This document shows positions 54,954 through 63,828 of a stretch of 64,000 nt of DNA, one piece after another (position 1 is the stretch's first letter; every line of letters starts with the position of its first letter). The position numbers were made by a program, and so were the translations under genes. Below the pieces are notes generated by a model that saw nothing but the letters and a program-made list of their open reading frames with translations, searched no databases and was not told the origin of the DNA. Origin of the DNA: Thalassotalea sp. ND16A (GTDB lineage: Bacteria > Pseudomonadota > Gammaproteobacteria > Enterobacterales > Alteromonadaceae); the NCBI RefSeq assembly GCF_000764205.1, contig NZ_JQDZ01000114.1, forward strand, positions 44,851 to 108,850. Direction: 5' to 3'.

Positions 54954-55586
54954 ATGAATAAAGAAAAACGCTTACAGCTCCTCACTCGCTTAAGAGACGA
55001 CAACCCAAATCCAACCACTGAATTGAATTTTAGTTCGCCATTTGAGCTATTAATCGCCGTATTATTGTCGGCGCAAGCCACCGACGTTAGTGTCAATAAA
55101 GCCACCGACAAGCTATATGCCATCGCCAATACCCCGCAAGCCATTCTCGATTTAGGGTTGGATACGCTGAAAAGCTATATCAAAACTATTGGTTTGTTTA
55201 ATACCAAGGCGGTGAATACTCTGAAAACGTGTCAGATGCTGGTTACACTCCATGGTGGCGAAGTCCCCGAAGACCGGGCCGCACTGGAAGCATTGCCTGG
55301 AGTGGGCAGAAAAACGGCCAACGTAGTATTAAATACCGCCTTTGGCTGGCCCACCATTGCCGTAGATACCCATATTTACCGGGTATCTAACCGAACCAAG
55401 TTGGCGATGGGAAAAACTGTTGATCTAGTAGAGCAAAAGCTGTTAAAAGTAGTGCCTAAAGAATTCAAAGTTGATGTTCATCACTGGCTGATTTTACATG
55501 GCCGTTATACCTGTGTTGCTCGTAAGCCTCGCTGTGGTGCATGTATTATTGAAGATCTGTGTGAGTTTAAAGATAAGACTGAATAA
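54954..55586 (+). CDS. nth: Endonuclease III
   Basis: The 210-aa DNA glycosylase/AP lyase acts on oxidised pyrimidines. HhH motif with catalytic Lys: LPGVGRKTANVVLN; catalytic Asp in AVDTHIYRVSNR; iron-sulfur loop CVARKPRCGACIIEDLC (C-x6-C-x2-C-x5-C). I start at the ATG at 54954, which gives the E. coli-like beginning MNKEKRLQLLTRLRDDN; the upstream frame to 54822 runs through palindromic DNA. The last 235 bases have a second copy at 58491-58725. Confidence 0.95.
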   Translation: MNKEKRLQLLTRLRDDNPNPTTELNFSSPFELLIAVLLSAQATDVSVNKATDKLYAIANTPQAILDLGLDTLKSYIKTIGLFNTKAVNTLKTCQMLVTLHGGEVPEDRAALEALPGVGRKTANVVLNTAFGWPTIAVDTHIYRVSNRTKLAMGKTVDLVEQKLLKVVPKEFKVDVHHWLILHGRYTCVARKPRCGACIIEDLCEFKDKTE

Positions 55587-55620
55587 CCTTTAACTAATTA
55601 AAGCCTTTCTAATACATTAT

Positions 55621-56778
55621 TCAAAGTGTATTTTTTTCGAGTAATGAGTTTCTATATGCTGATGGACTATGCCCTACCAGTTTCTTGAAAGCGGTATTGA
55701 AAGTAGACTTGGAATTAAAGCCGACATCAAAGGCAATACTAGTAACTAACTTGTCGCTTTCTTGTAAAGCTTTTTTCGCTTCTTCAACTCGAAAGCCATT
55801 AACAAATTGAAAAAATTTGGTGTTTAAAAACTGAGAGAGTGTTTCTGAAATATGGTTTTCACTTTCTGAGATAGATTCAGATAGTTTGTTTAACGATAAA
55901 TTATCTTGCAAGAACAACTTATCTTCTTTCATTGCATGTTCAAGTTTTGATGCAATCAGTTGCATTTTTTCAGCGCTAAGTAATGCAGTTCTAGTCTGAC
56001 CTTGATTAGGCTGACTAGCACGAGGCAACCCCTTCTCAGAATCATTAAGCATTTTTTGGTTGAGGGCCTTCTGAATAAAAATCGCCAGCGCTAGCACCTC
56101 TAAAATAGGCAGTAATATACCAGAGCCAAACCAACGCCAGCCCAAAGCACCGAGTGAAAATTCGACGGCATACATTAACCATACTGTTCCCCAAATTAAT
56201 AGTACGGGTCTAAACCAGTCTAATGAACGCTGTTCTATTTCAGCAAAGCGCTCCATCAGTTGTTGACGGTGACGACTATGAAGTTTTAAAGCAGCAACTA
56301 AATATAACAGTGTGTAGAAAATAAAAACAAAAGTGGTGAACAAGCAGGTAAATACGGCGATTTTCCAAAGTTCAGGGTCTCTCGTTGATGGAGTCGCCAG
56401 AGCGATCTTTTCGGCAGGACTGATCATGAAAATAAAGGGGAGCATACCCAGCACCACAATAATGGGCCCAGACAATGCCAATACCACCATACGTTTATCG
56501 GTGCCCTTATCAGGAGACATAGAAGCATATGCATAAAAATAGAGGGCCGACCCAAGTAACACTCTAAACGGAAGGTGTACACCAACTAAGCCTGGCGCAT
56601 GAACAAATGCGCCTGAATAAACAAAAAGCTCACCAGCCGAGTGTATCAGCAATAGCAATAATAGGCCTTTTAGGCATACGTTTTGTCTATCGTTCGGCCT
56701 TTTGAAGACCTCTAATAATGCGAGTATTGTTATTCCCATGATGCAGGAATATAAAATTGTGGCTAAAAGGTGGACCAT
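55621..56778 (-). CDS. AraC family regulator with membrane-spanning N-terminal domain
   Basis: The 385-aa protein has about seven hydrophobic helices in residues 1-235 (first MVHLLATILYSCIMGITILA; others SALYFYAYAS, LFTTFVFIFYTLLYLVAAL). The AraC HTH pair follows at about 275-385: LSLNKLSESISESENHISET, with QFVNGFRVEEAKKALQESD, then SIAFDVGFNSKSTFNTAFKK and GHSPSAYRN. A membrane-tethered regulator probably senses something in the membrane or outside. It may control the two membrane-protein genes on the same strand in the same inserted segment. Confidence 0.82.
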   Translation of the reverse strand: MVHLLATILYSCIMGITILALLEVFKRPNDRQNVCLKGLLLLLLIHSAGELFVYSGAFVHAPGLVGVHLPFRVLLGSALYFYAYASMSPDKGTDKRMVVLALSGPIIVVLGMLPFIFMISPAEKIALATPSTRDPELWKIAVFTCLFTTFVFIFYTLLYLVAALKLHSRHRQQLMERFAEIEQRSLDWFRPVLLIWGTVWLMYAVEFSLGALGWRWFGSGILLPILEVLALAIFIQKALNQKMLNDSEKGLPRASQPNQGQTRTALLSAEKMQLIASKLEHAMKEDKLFLQDNLSLNKLSESISESENHISETLSQFLNTKFFQFVNGFRVEEAKKALQESDKLVTSIAFDVGFNSKSTFNTAFKKLVGHSPSAYRNSLLEKNTL

Positions 56779-56977
56779 ATTATTACCAAGGAAAAAATAT
56801 TTTATAACTCCTTGCGATTATAAAACTAAAACCTATCTGAATCTACATATCTCCTTGCTGATAATTCTGTTTAATCCTTCAAAATGCACGAATCAATGTT
56901 CCCTCGGTATACCTGCACAAGTTGTTATTCACTTTTCCAATACAATCATTGAGTAAATAGTCACCATACAAAAACGC

Positions 56978-57220
56978 TTAATTCTCTGGATTTCTGCTTG
57001 TTTTAAGGATAAAACCTGATGCTAAAAAGGCTGCGGCAATAACCGCATTAGTGTAATAGTCGAGCGCTAGGCCTCTTTCCATGCCTTTTATTGCACCTAC
57101 CACTAACATTATGAACCACATTGCCAAAGGTACAGTTAACAAGTAACCGACTTTTTGTTGTGTACTAAAACGTAAAAACGCAATTGCATTGCTGAAAAAC
57201 GCTAATATCATCGCCACCAT
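56978..57220 (-). CDS. Small membrane protein, 80 aa
   Basis: Hydrophobic stretches at about 2-17 (AMILAFFSNAIAFLRF), 26-44 (VGYLLTVPLAMWFIMLVVG) and 57-74 (YYTNAVIAAAFLASGFIL), ending TSRNPEN. No family recognised. It lies 26 bases behind the DUF2306 gene, in the same direction, so the two are probably cotranscribed. Confidence 0.6.
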   Translation of the reverse strand: MVAMILAFFSNAIAFLRFSTQQKVGYLLTVPLAMWFIMLVVGAIKGMERGLALDYYTNAVIAAAFLASGFILKTSRNPEN

Positions 57221-57246
57221 TTCTTCACATTAGCTTCAAATAACGT

Positions 57247-58164
57247 CTACAAGCCAATTGGCCCGCCTGAGATGACATTTAATAAGAAAGGTGTATAGCC
57301 GACCATGCCCATAATCATCAGTATGGTGATTACAAACAACAATCCACTGGTTGCATTCTTAACACTGTTACTGCCTCTTTCCTTCGCGTAAAAATACAAT
57401 TGCAACGTTAGTAGCGGTAAAACATAACAGCCAAATGTCCACATATAAAAAAACGGGTCGCCAAAAGCAGGATTCATTCCCAGCATGTTTCCCGTTACTA
57501 GGTAGCTAAATGTACCAACTCTTAATATCCATTGCGCATTTGAGACGAAAAATAGTCGCAAGGCCCACTTTCTGTGGTTAGCGATATCCTTTTTAATCGC
57601 TAGGCGCACGGTTAAATAAGCAAATCCTAATATTAAAAAACCATTAATCGTGGTACCAATCTCAGGAATACCTAATGGGTCAGGATCTCTTATCCACACT
57701 AAATAAAAGCCAGAGACTGCTAAGCAGAAGACCGTTGTTAGATAGACATAGCCATTAATTTTATGAAATTTTGGAAAGGAGCTTCGAACTTTGGGTATTA
57801 ATTGCAATGCACCACCAAAAGCCACTATACCGGCACCGATAGCGTGGGCAGCAAAAGCAAGGTTACCAGAAAAATCTCCTGCGCGGTAAGGAGTGACGCC
57901 AAATTGTCCCAACACGGCATTCCAATGTTCCATATTATCGTTTATTACGGTGACTCCATAGAATCCCAAAATGTAGTAAAAGAAAAGCCACTGCCCTGTC
58001 AAAGTTGTTACAAACCAAAATACCGCACTATATTTCAATGACTTATTTGCTAATGATTGGTTAGCTAACTTATCGGATGTTCTGTTCTGTACTGCTATTT
58101 TATTTGTGTCTGGTATTTCTCTTTCTATAGCTGAGCCAAAATCGGCATTGTGTGTATTGTCCAT
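57247..58164 (-). CDS. DUF2306 family membrane protein
   Basis: The 305-aa protein has eight or so helices after a hydrophilic N-terminus of about 45 residues. The block KVRSSFPKFHKINGYVYLTT, together with NHRKWALRLFF and an R-rich helix turn, fits DUF2306 proteins of unknown role (they carry conserved His in H-x-x-x-G-x-x-Y). Here H134 (KFHKINGYVY) and H197 (NHRKWALR) are candidates for haem or metal ligands, as a guess. Confidence 0.65.
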   Translation of the reverse strand: MDNTHNADFGSAIEREIPDTNKIAVQNRTSDKLANQSLANKSLKYSAVFWFVTTLTGQWLFFYYILGFYGVTVINDNMEHWNAVLGQFGVTPYRAGDFSGNLAFAAHAIGAGIVAFGGALQLIPKVRSSFPKFHKINGYVYLTTVFCLAVSGFYLVWIRDPDPLGIPEIGTTINGFLILGFAYLTVRLAIKKDIANHRKWALRLFFVSNAQWILRVGTFSYLVTGNMLGMNPAFGDPFFYMWTFGCYVLPLLTLQLYFYAKERGSNSVKNATSGLLFVITILMIMGMVGYTPFLLNVISGGPIGL

Positions 58165-58485
58165 TAAAAGTCCTCTTTTCTATTGCAATGTTGAGCAGTA
58201 TGAAAAAAAGACTCATCAAATTCGCCCAAATGGGCCTATTCGAACGTATTTTTTCAATTAATTTAAATAAAATTGTTTTTTATTGCTTTCTGAAGGTTGT
58301 TGGTGTGAAGCCTATTCTTTTTAAAACACTGTATATAAATCAATATACAATTATTGGCTCGTTATCTTTTACATTAATTACTAAATTATAAGTAACCGTC
58401 GAGACTGCGTAGGGTAAAATCTGCTATGATGTAAAATTGAGGGCAAAGCAATTTAATTTTACCCACACCTCTTATCTACCATCAT
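58165..58485. other. AT-rich gap between DUF2306 and the nth fragment
   Basis: I see no gene. It holds the promoter region of the leftward DUF2306 operon, a short GCCC AAAT GGGC palindrome near 58228, and, close to 58490, the junction with the nth fragment. Confidence 0.4.
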
Positions 58486-58490
58486 TATCT

Positions 58491-58739
58491 TTTGGCTGGC
58501 CCACCATTGCCGTAGATACCCATATTTACCGGGTATCTAACCGGACTAAGTTGGCGATGGGAAAAACTGTTGTTCTAGTAAAGCAAAAGCTGTTAAAAGT
58601 AGTGCCTAAAGAATTCAAAGTTGATGTTCATCACTGGCTGATTTTACATGGCCGATACACTTGCGTCGCTAGAAAACCACGTTGTGGGGCTTGCATTATT
58701 GAAGATTTGTGCGAGTTTAAAGATAAGACCTCGGCTTAA
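58491..58739 (+). pseudogene. Partial copy of nth (3' third)
   Basis: From FGWPTIAVDTHIYRVSNR to FKDKTSA it matches residues 130-207 of the intact nth, including the Asp and the iron-sulfur cysteines, but lacks the catalytic lysine and the whole first half. It ends with SA and a stop, where the intact gene ends with E. The frame is open upstream to 58437 by chance, without nth similarity. Not functional as a glycosylase. Confidence 0.88.
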
Positions 58740-58810
58740 CCGCGGTTAAGCCAGAGTCACTTTTAGTCATTAAATGAACATTACCGTAGAAAAATAAAAG
58801 GTTTAGCAAA

Positions 58811-59200
58811 ATGCGAATTTTACACACCATGCTGCGAGTTGGCGATCTAGATAAGTCGATCAACTTTTATCAAGATGTTTTGGGCATGCGTTTATTACGC
58901 CGCAGCGATAACGAACAATACCAATATACGCTGGCGTTTCTCGGCTATGATGATATGGCTAACTCCACGGTGTTAGAGCTTACCTATAACTGGGGCCAAA
59001 CAAGCTATGACTTGGGCGAAGCATTTGGTCACATTGCCATTGAAGTAGACGATGTTTATCGTGCTTGCGATAAAATTAAATCTTTAGGCGGGATAATATC
59101 GAGAGAGCCTGGGCCAGTAAAAGGCGGAACAACCGAAATTGCTTTTGTTAAAGATCCCGATGGTTACGCCATCGAATTGATCCAGGCAAAAGAAGATTAA
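58811..59200 (+). CDS. gloA: Lactoylglutathione lyase (glyoxalase I)
   Basis: The 129-aa metalloenzyme converts the methylglyoxal-glutathione adduct to S-lactoylglutathione. The metal ligands fit E. coli GloA: H5 ([15 protein letters not shown]), E57 (LELTYNWG), H75 ([10 protein letters not shown]), and E123 ([10 protein letters not shown]). [19 protein letters not shown] is the family signature. It followed nth directly before the insertion, as the nth fragment still precedes it. Confidence 0.93.
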   Translation: MRILHTMLRVGDLDKSINFYQDVLGMRLLRRSDNEQYQYTLAFLGYDDMANSTVLELTYNWGQTSYDLGEAFGHIAIEVDDVYRACDKIKSLGGIISREPGPVKGGTTEIAFVKDPDGYAIELIQAKED

Positions 59201-59267
59201 TTGATATCAACTACACTTATACCCGTTGCAATAAATAAACTTACTCACAGGCAGACATACAAAGTTC

Positions 59268-59816
59268 ATGGCAATTAAAGCAACCATATACAAAGCCACC
59301 ATACAGCTATCTGATATGGATCGGAATTATTATCAAACATTGAGCCTTACCATTGCCCAACATCCGTCAGAAACGGACAGAAGAATGATGGTGAGGATTT
59401 TAGCCTATATCCTCAATGCCGAAGATAACTTGCAGTTTACCAAGGGGCTTTCTGAAGATGATGAGCCTGAAATTTGGTTAAAAGATTACAGTGATGTCAT
59501 TAAGCTATGGGTTGATTTAGGCCAGATAGATGAAAAACGCATCAAAAAAGGCTGCAGCCGAGGCCAACAAATGCGTCTATACAGTTATGGCTCAAGCGTC
59601 GATATCTGGTGGTCTAAAATTAAAAATAAATTATCTGCATTTAGCAACTTATCAGTGATTAAAATTAACGAAGAAACTTGCGAGCAATTAGTGACTTTAG
59701 TTGATCGTACGATGGAGCTGCAATGCAGTATCGATTCTGGACAAATTTGGTTAGGCAATAATGAAACTACCGTCCATATTGAGCCAGAAGTTTTACTAGA
59801 ACAAGGTAATCATTAG
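59268..59816 (+). CDS. yaeQ: YaeQ family protein
   Basis: The 182-aa protein has a PD-(D/E)xK-like fold in solved relatives. It begins MAIKATIYKATIQLSDMDRN, with LTIAQHPSETDRRMMVRILA and LWVDLGQIDEKRIKKGCSRG, which are the conserved YaeQ blocks. Function is not settled; it was once proposed to act in RfaH-linked control. It is probably cotranscribed with gloA. Confidence 0.85.
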   Translation: MAIKATIYKATIQLSDMDRNYYQTLSLTIAQHPSETDRRMMVRILAYILNAEDNLQFTKGLSEDDEPEIWLKDYSDVIKLWVDLGQIDEKRIKKGCSRGQQMRLYSYGSSVDIWWSKIKNKLSAFSNLSVIKINEETCEQLVTLVDRTMELQCSIDSGQIWLGNNETTVHIEPEVLLEQGNH

Positions 59817-59875
59817 CCTGAGCAACCACTCACTAAAAAATCCACAATTACAACACAATAAAAAGAAATACATTC

Positions 59876-61234
59876 ATGAAGAAACATTACCAATTAGCAA
59901 GCCTGCTTACCCTTACCCTGTGCCTTAATGCCTGTGCATTATCCAGCAATGACCAAAGCATAGACCTTGACAGTGTCACCGCAGATATGCAGTTTTTAGC
60001 AAGCGATGATTTAAAAGGTCGACTGGCAGGTAGCAGCGAAATAACCGTTGCAGAAGATTACATCGCCAAGCAATTTCAGCAAGCAGGGTTGCAACCGCTA
60101 AAAGGGTTAAACAGCTATAAGCAAAACTTTACTTTGAATCGTTATCTGCCAAAAACACTCAAGGTTAAGTTAAACCAGCAAAACATTCACGCCGAGAAAA
60201 TTGCAGTCGCCGGTAGCATCAGTAGCATTCGCTGGAATAAAGAGTCGGCTCAGCACCTAGTGATTGGCAAAAATGATGATTTGCGCAGCAGCTTAAACAG
60301 TTTAAACCAGCACGGCGAAAACACCATAGTGTTAATCGATAGCACGCACCAGGAAATGTTCGCTAGATATCGCAATAAGTTTACCAATGGCAGTCAGTCG
60401 CTAGAAAGGCGTGCTCCCGCAGCAATCGTTTTGATCTTAACCGACGAAACCGTAATAAACACCATTGAGGTTAGTGCCAGCATTGACCATCAACAACAAA
60501 CGTTAAGCAATGTTATTGGCGTATTACCGGGTAAATCGAAAGCCGATGAGTTTGTAGTTTTTTCTGCACATCATGATCATCTTGGTACCCAAGCACCAGA
60601 CATCAACGGCAACGACCAAGATCTTATCTATAATGGCGCAAACGATGACGCTTCCGGCGTAACTGCCGTACTCAATCTGGCCCGTTACTATGCAAACCCT
60701 ACCAATATTAGCAACAATGAACGAAGCATCATGTTTGTCACCTTTACCGCAGAAGAATCTGGTTTATTAGGCTCAAGTCACTTTGTCAATGACATTGATG
60801 CGGATTCGATCACGGCAATGTTAAACATTGAAATGATTGGCAAGGCGGCAGAGTTTGGTGCCGGCACGTATTGGATGACCGGGTATGAACGCTCCAATTT
60901 AGCGACTATTTTGCAGCAAAACTTGAGCGCCAACAGCAATAACGCTAAGCAACAAATCTTTGCCGACCCGTACAAAAAATATGGTTTGTTTTATCGCTCT
61001 GATAATGCATCACTGGCCAAGTTAGGAGTGCCTGCGCACAGCTTATCAAGTACTCAAATGACCAATGACCATGACTATCACCAAGTGAGTGATGAGATAG
61101 GCACGCTCGACTTAGAGCAGATGACTGCCATCATCAACTCCATCGCCAGTGCCAGCTCTTCGTTAATCGACGGCAGCGATACCCCGGATCGCATTGAAAA
61201 AATTGTCCCAAGGGCACAAGGCTTAATTTTTTAA
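59876..61234 (+). CDS. M28 family metallopeptidase, lipoprotein
   Basis: The 452-aa protein has a lipobox (LCLNAC, Cys20). A PA-like insert covers about 120-210. The M28 zinc sites are FSAHHDHLG (H near 237), NGANDDASG (bridging D), TAEESGLLGS (catalytic E-E), NIEMIG and NDHDYHQVSDE (last His). It is expected to be an aminopeptidase in the cell envelope. RBS AAAAAGAAATAC is modest. Confidence 0.88.
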   Translation: MKKHYQLASLLTLTLCLNACALSSNDQSIDLDSVTADMQFLASDDLKGRLAGSSEITVAEDYIAKQFQQAGLQPLKGLNSYKQNFTLNRYLPKTLKVKLNQQNIHAEKIAVAGSISSIRWNKESAQHLVIGKNDDLRSSLNSLNQHGENTIVLIDSTHQEMFARYRNKFTNGSQSLERRAPAAIVLILTDETVINTIEVSASIDHQQQTLSNVIGVLPGKSKADEFVVFSAHHDHLGTQAPDINGNDQDLIYNGANDDASGVTAVLNLARYYANPTNISNNERSIMFVTFTAEESGLLGSSHFVNDIDADSITAMLNIEMIGKAAEFGAGTYWMTGYERSNLATILQQNLSANSNNAKQQIFADPYKKYGLFYRSDNASLAKLGVPAHSLSSTQMTNDHDYHQVSDEIGTLDLEQMTAIINSIASASSSLIDGSDTPDRIEKIVPRAQGLIF

Positions 61235-61272
61235 GACTCGCGAGTATCACAAAACTTCAATATATCCTGTAA

Positions 61273-61296
61273 AGTCTGCGCTTCATCGCGCAGACT
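61273..61296. terminator. Hairpin AGTCTGCGC...GCGCAGACT
   Basis: A 9-bp GC-rich perfect stem with loop TTCATC lies 38 bases after the peptidase stop, followed by AAAAATA on the plus strand. Without a T run on that strand it is a weak terminator candidate. Two direct copies of ATATACCAATTTA (about 61317 and 61361) lie behind it. Confidence 0.45.
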
Positions 61297-61456
61297 AAAA
61301 ATACAACCTTGATAAATATACCAATTTAAGGCAATCTCTGTGCCTGCAATTTTTTTGCATATACCAATTTACTAATTCATCCGTTATAACTAAAAAAAAT
61401 AAGCAGATAATTAGTCAACTTGGCATTAACCTCATTCCATTTCGATAGGAAATTCT

Positions 61457-63316
61457 ATGCGTAATCAAAAATCATTAACAGCACTGGCGTTAACTTCAGC
61501 CATGCTTTTTGGTTGTAATACTACCTCTACCACAGCAGAGCAAAAGCCTACAGAAAGCACTGTAGAACCTGTTGCTGTGGCCAAAAAACAAACCGAATCT
61601 GAACGTTTAAATGCCTTTTTTGAAGAAAAATTTATGGAAGCGGTAATGCGCTCGCCACAATTTCAAACCTATTTAGGCATTAAAAAAGATTACGGCAAAT
61701 GGAATGATAATTCGGAAGCGAATGCGGAAAAAGAATTGCAAATTACCAAGGATAACTTGGCATTACTGCAAACTTTTAACTTTGATTTGCTCGACCCTCA
61801 AACAAAAATCAGTTATCAGTTAGCGGAACTGGACATGGAAGATGAGATCGCCGACCACAAATGGCGCTATCACAATTATCCGGTAAACCAAATGCGTGGT
61901 CAGCATTCAAACATTCCTTCATTTTTAATCAATCAACACACCATCACCAATGTCAAAGAGGCAAACGATTATGTTAGTCGTATCGCTGGTGTAAATACCT
62001 TGATTGAACAACTTATCGTGCAGTTAAAAATTCGTGAAGAGTTAGGCATTATTGCCCCTAGCTTTGTCTTCCCTCACGTCATACGTGACTCTCAAAACTT
62101 GATCCAGGGTGCACCATTTACCGAAGGTGAAGATTCAACCATACTGGCAGATTTTACCAAGAAAGTGACGGCATTAGAGTTGGATGAAGGGCAAACTGAA
62201 CAATTAATCAATGATGCCAATAAGGCTTTGCTCGCCAGTGTACAACCGGCGTATCAAAACTTAATTGATTATTTGATTGGCCTGGAAGCGAAATCAAGCA
62301 ATGATGCCGGTGCCTGGAAATTTCCCGAAGGTGATGTTTTTTACAATCATGCCCTACAAGACACTACCACCACCAAAAAATCGGCGGAACAAATTCATCA
62401 AATAGGATTAAGTGAAGTCGCTCGTATTCATGATGAAATGCGCGTCATCAAAGATAAAGTTGGCTTTGATGGCAACCTGGCAGCATTCATGCAGTTTATG
62501 CGTGAAGACTCGCAGTTTTACTACCCAGACAGTGAAGCAGGCAAGCAACGTTATTTAGCGGAAGCCACCGCGTTGATCGATAACATGAAAACGCGTTTAG
62601 ACGAATTATTCCTGGTAAAACCAAAGGCCGACTTAATTGTTAAGCGCGTTGAAGCGTTTAGAGAAAGATCAGCCGGTAAGGCGTTTTATAACCGCCCGGC
62701 ACCAGATGGTTCACGTCCGGGTATGTATTACGCCAACCTATACGATATGAAAGCCATGCCGACTTACCAAATGGAAGCGTTAGCGTATCATGAAGGCATT
62801 CCAGGCCATCACATGCAATTGGCCATATCGCAAGAGCTAGAAGGCATTCCTACTTTTCGTAAATTCAGTGGCTATACGGCTTACAGTGAAGGCTGGGGTT
62901 TGTATACCGAGAAATTACCAAAGGAAATTGGCCTTTATTCCGACCCATATTCAGACTTTGGTCGTTTAGCCATGGAATTATGGCGCGCCTGTCGTCTGGT
63001 TGTTGATACTGGCATGCACGTGAAAAAATGGACCCGTAACGAAAGCATTGATTACTACGTAACCAATACACCTAATGCAAAATCTGACGCCGTTAAAATG
63101 GTAGAACGTCACGCGGTAATGCCATCACAAGCGACTGCTTATAAAATTGGCATGTTAGAAATTTTACGTTTGCGTGAAAAAGCGAAAACGGCACTCGGTG
63201 ACAAGTTCGATATTCGTGAATTTCACGATGTTTACCTGAAAAATGGCCCTCTACCGCTCGATTTCATCGAAACCATGGTAGATAACTATATCGCCAAGAA
63301 GAAATCGGCCGAATAG
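61457..63316 (+). CDS. DUF885 family metallopeptidase-like lipoprotein
   Basis: The 619-aa protein has a lipobox (LTSAMLFGC, Cys20). The zinc motif HEGIPGHHMQ (H-E-G-x-P-G-H-H) lies in EALAYHEGIPGHHMQLA at about 442-451, followed by AYSEGWGLYTEKLPKEIGL, the usual glutamate block, and MPSQATAYKIGMLEI. DUF885 proteins are thought to be secreted carboxypeptidase-like enzymes; substrate unknown. It follows the M28 peptidase, so both may degrade peptides in the envelope. Confidence 0.87.
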   Translation: MRNQKSLTALALTSAMLFGCNTTSTTAEQKPTESTVEPVAVAKKQTESERLNAFFEEKFMEAVMRSPQFQTYLGIKKDYGKWNDNSEANAEKELQITKDNLALLQTFNFDLLDPQTKISYQLAELDMEDEIADHKWRYHNYPVNQMRGQHSNIPSFLINQHTITNVKEANDYVSRIAGVNTLIEQLIVQLKIREELGIIAPSFVFPHVIRDSQNLIQGAPFTEGEDSTILADFTKKVTALELDEGQTEQLINDANKALLASVQPAYQNLIDYLIGLEAKSSNDAGAWKFPEGDVFYNHALQDTTTTKKSAEQIHQIGLSEVARIHDEMRVIKDKVGFDGNLAAFMQFMREDSQFYYPDSEAGKQRYLAEATALIDNMKTRLDELFLVKPKADLIVKRVEAFRERSAGKAFYNRPAPDGSRPGMYYANLYDMKAMPTYQMEALAYHEGIPGHHMQLAISQELEGIPTFRKFSGYTAYSEGWGLYTEKLPKEIGLYSDPYSDFGRLAMELWRACRLVVDTGMHVKKWTRNESIDYYVTNTPNAKSDAVKMVERHAVMPSQATAYKIGMLEILRLREKAKTALGDKFDIREFHDVYLKNGPLPLDFIETMVDNYIAKKKSAE

Positions 63317-63342
63317 AACAGCCATAACACCAGCGAAACAAC

Positions 63343-63368
63343 TACGGGGCCATTGGCCCCGTTTTTTT
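63343..63368 (+). terminator. Rho-independent terminator of the DUF885 gene
   Basis: ACGGGGCC ATT GGCCCCGT followed by seven Ts. Confidence 0.92.
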
Positions 63369-63462
63369 CTGAAGGTTAAAAACAGGGATTGACTGCTACA
63401 AGCAGCATTGCTGGAGCCGACTACAATCCCAGCGAGTTTCGATATAGCCTGCAGTCTCCAAA

Positions 63463-63828
63463 GTGCCACATCAGAGACATTAAATTAGCTAATACCTGAA
63501 GCAATATTAAAAACAATTAGCCACGTCATCCCACCGTGTTTTGGGTGGGATCTCCTCAAGCGTATTGTGCATCATTAAATTAGATTTCAACTTGAGTTGA
63601 AATGTTCAATTGGTCTACAAAGTGCCATCCGCCGACATACGATATTAGAAAAAATACTCCGTCATCCCGTTATGTTTTTGAACGGGATCTTCTCCAGTTT
63701 AGAAGTGGCTTGAACGAGTATTTAGTGCCAATTGCCGACATACGATATGAGAAAAAATACAACGTCATCCCACCGTGCTTTTGGATGGGTTCTCCTCCAG
63801 TTTCAAGGTGACTTAATCAGGTCGATTT
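63463..63828. repeat. Array of three hairpin repeat units
   Basis: Each unit begins with GTGCCA (63463, 63622, 63725), carries GACAT and an AT-rich stretch, then CGTCATCCC and a hairpin (63524-63555, 63660-63695, 63763-63795) ending GGGATCTCC or similar. Distance from GTGCCA to CGTCAT is 61, 38 and 38 bases. The second and third units are nearly identical through GCCGACATACGATAT and AGAAAAAATAC. No gene. The fourth unit is the start of the GIY-YIG element at 63829. Confidence 0.75.

Larger units (their letters stand above)
55587..58490. other. Inserted segment between nth and a partial copy of nth
   Basis: Three genes, all read leftward, separate nth from the duplicated 3' part of nth. Corresponding positions of the two copies are 3,150 bases apart in direct orientation. 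The first about 163 bases of the shared stretch differ at about four positions, the last about 62 at about fourteen, nearly all synonymous. The segment therefore probably entered by recombination with DNA of a related strain, using nth as homology. Confidence 0.65.

Noticed and set aside
58437..58739. Functional second endonuclease III of 100 aa
   Set aside because: The helix-hairpin-helix with the catalytic lysine is missing and the first 18 residues have no nth similarity; it is a 3' fragment.
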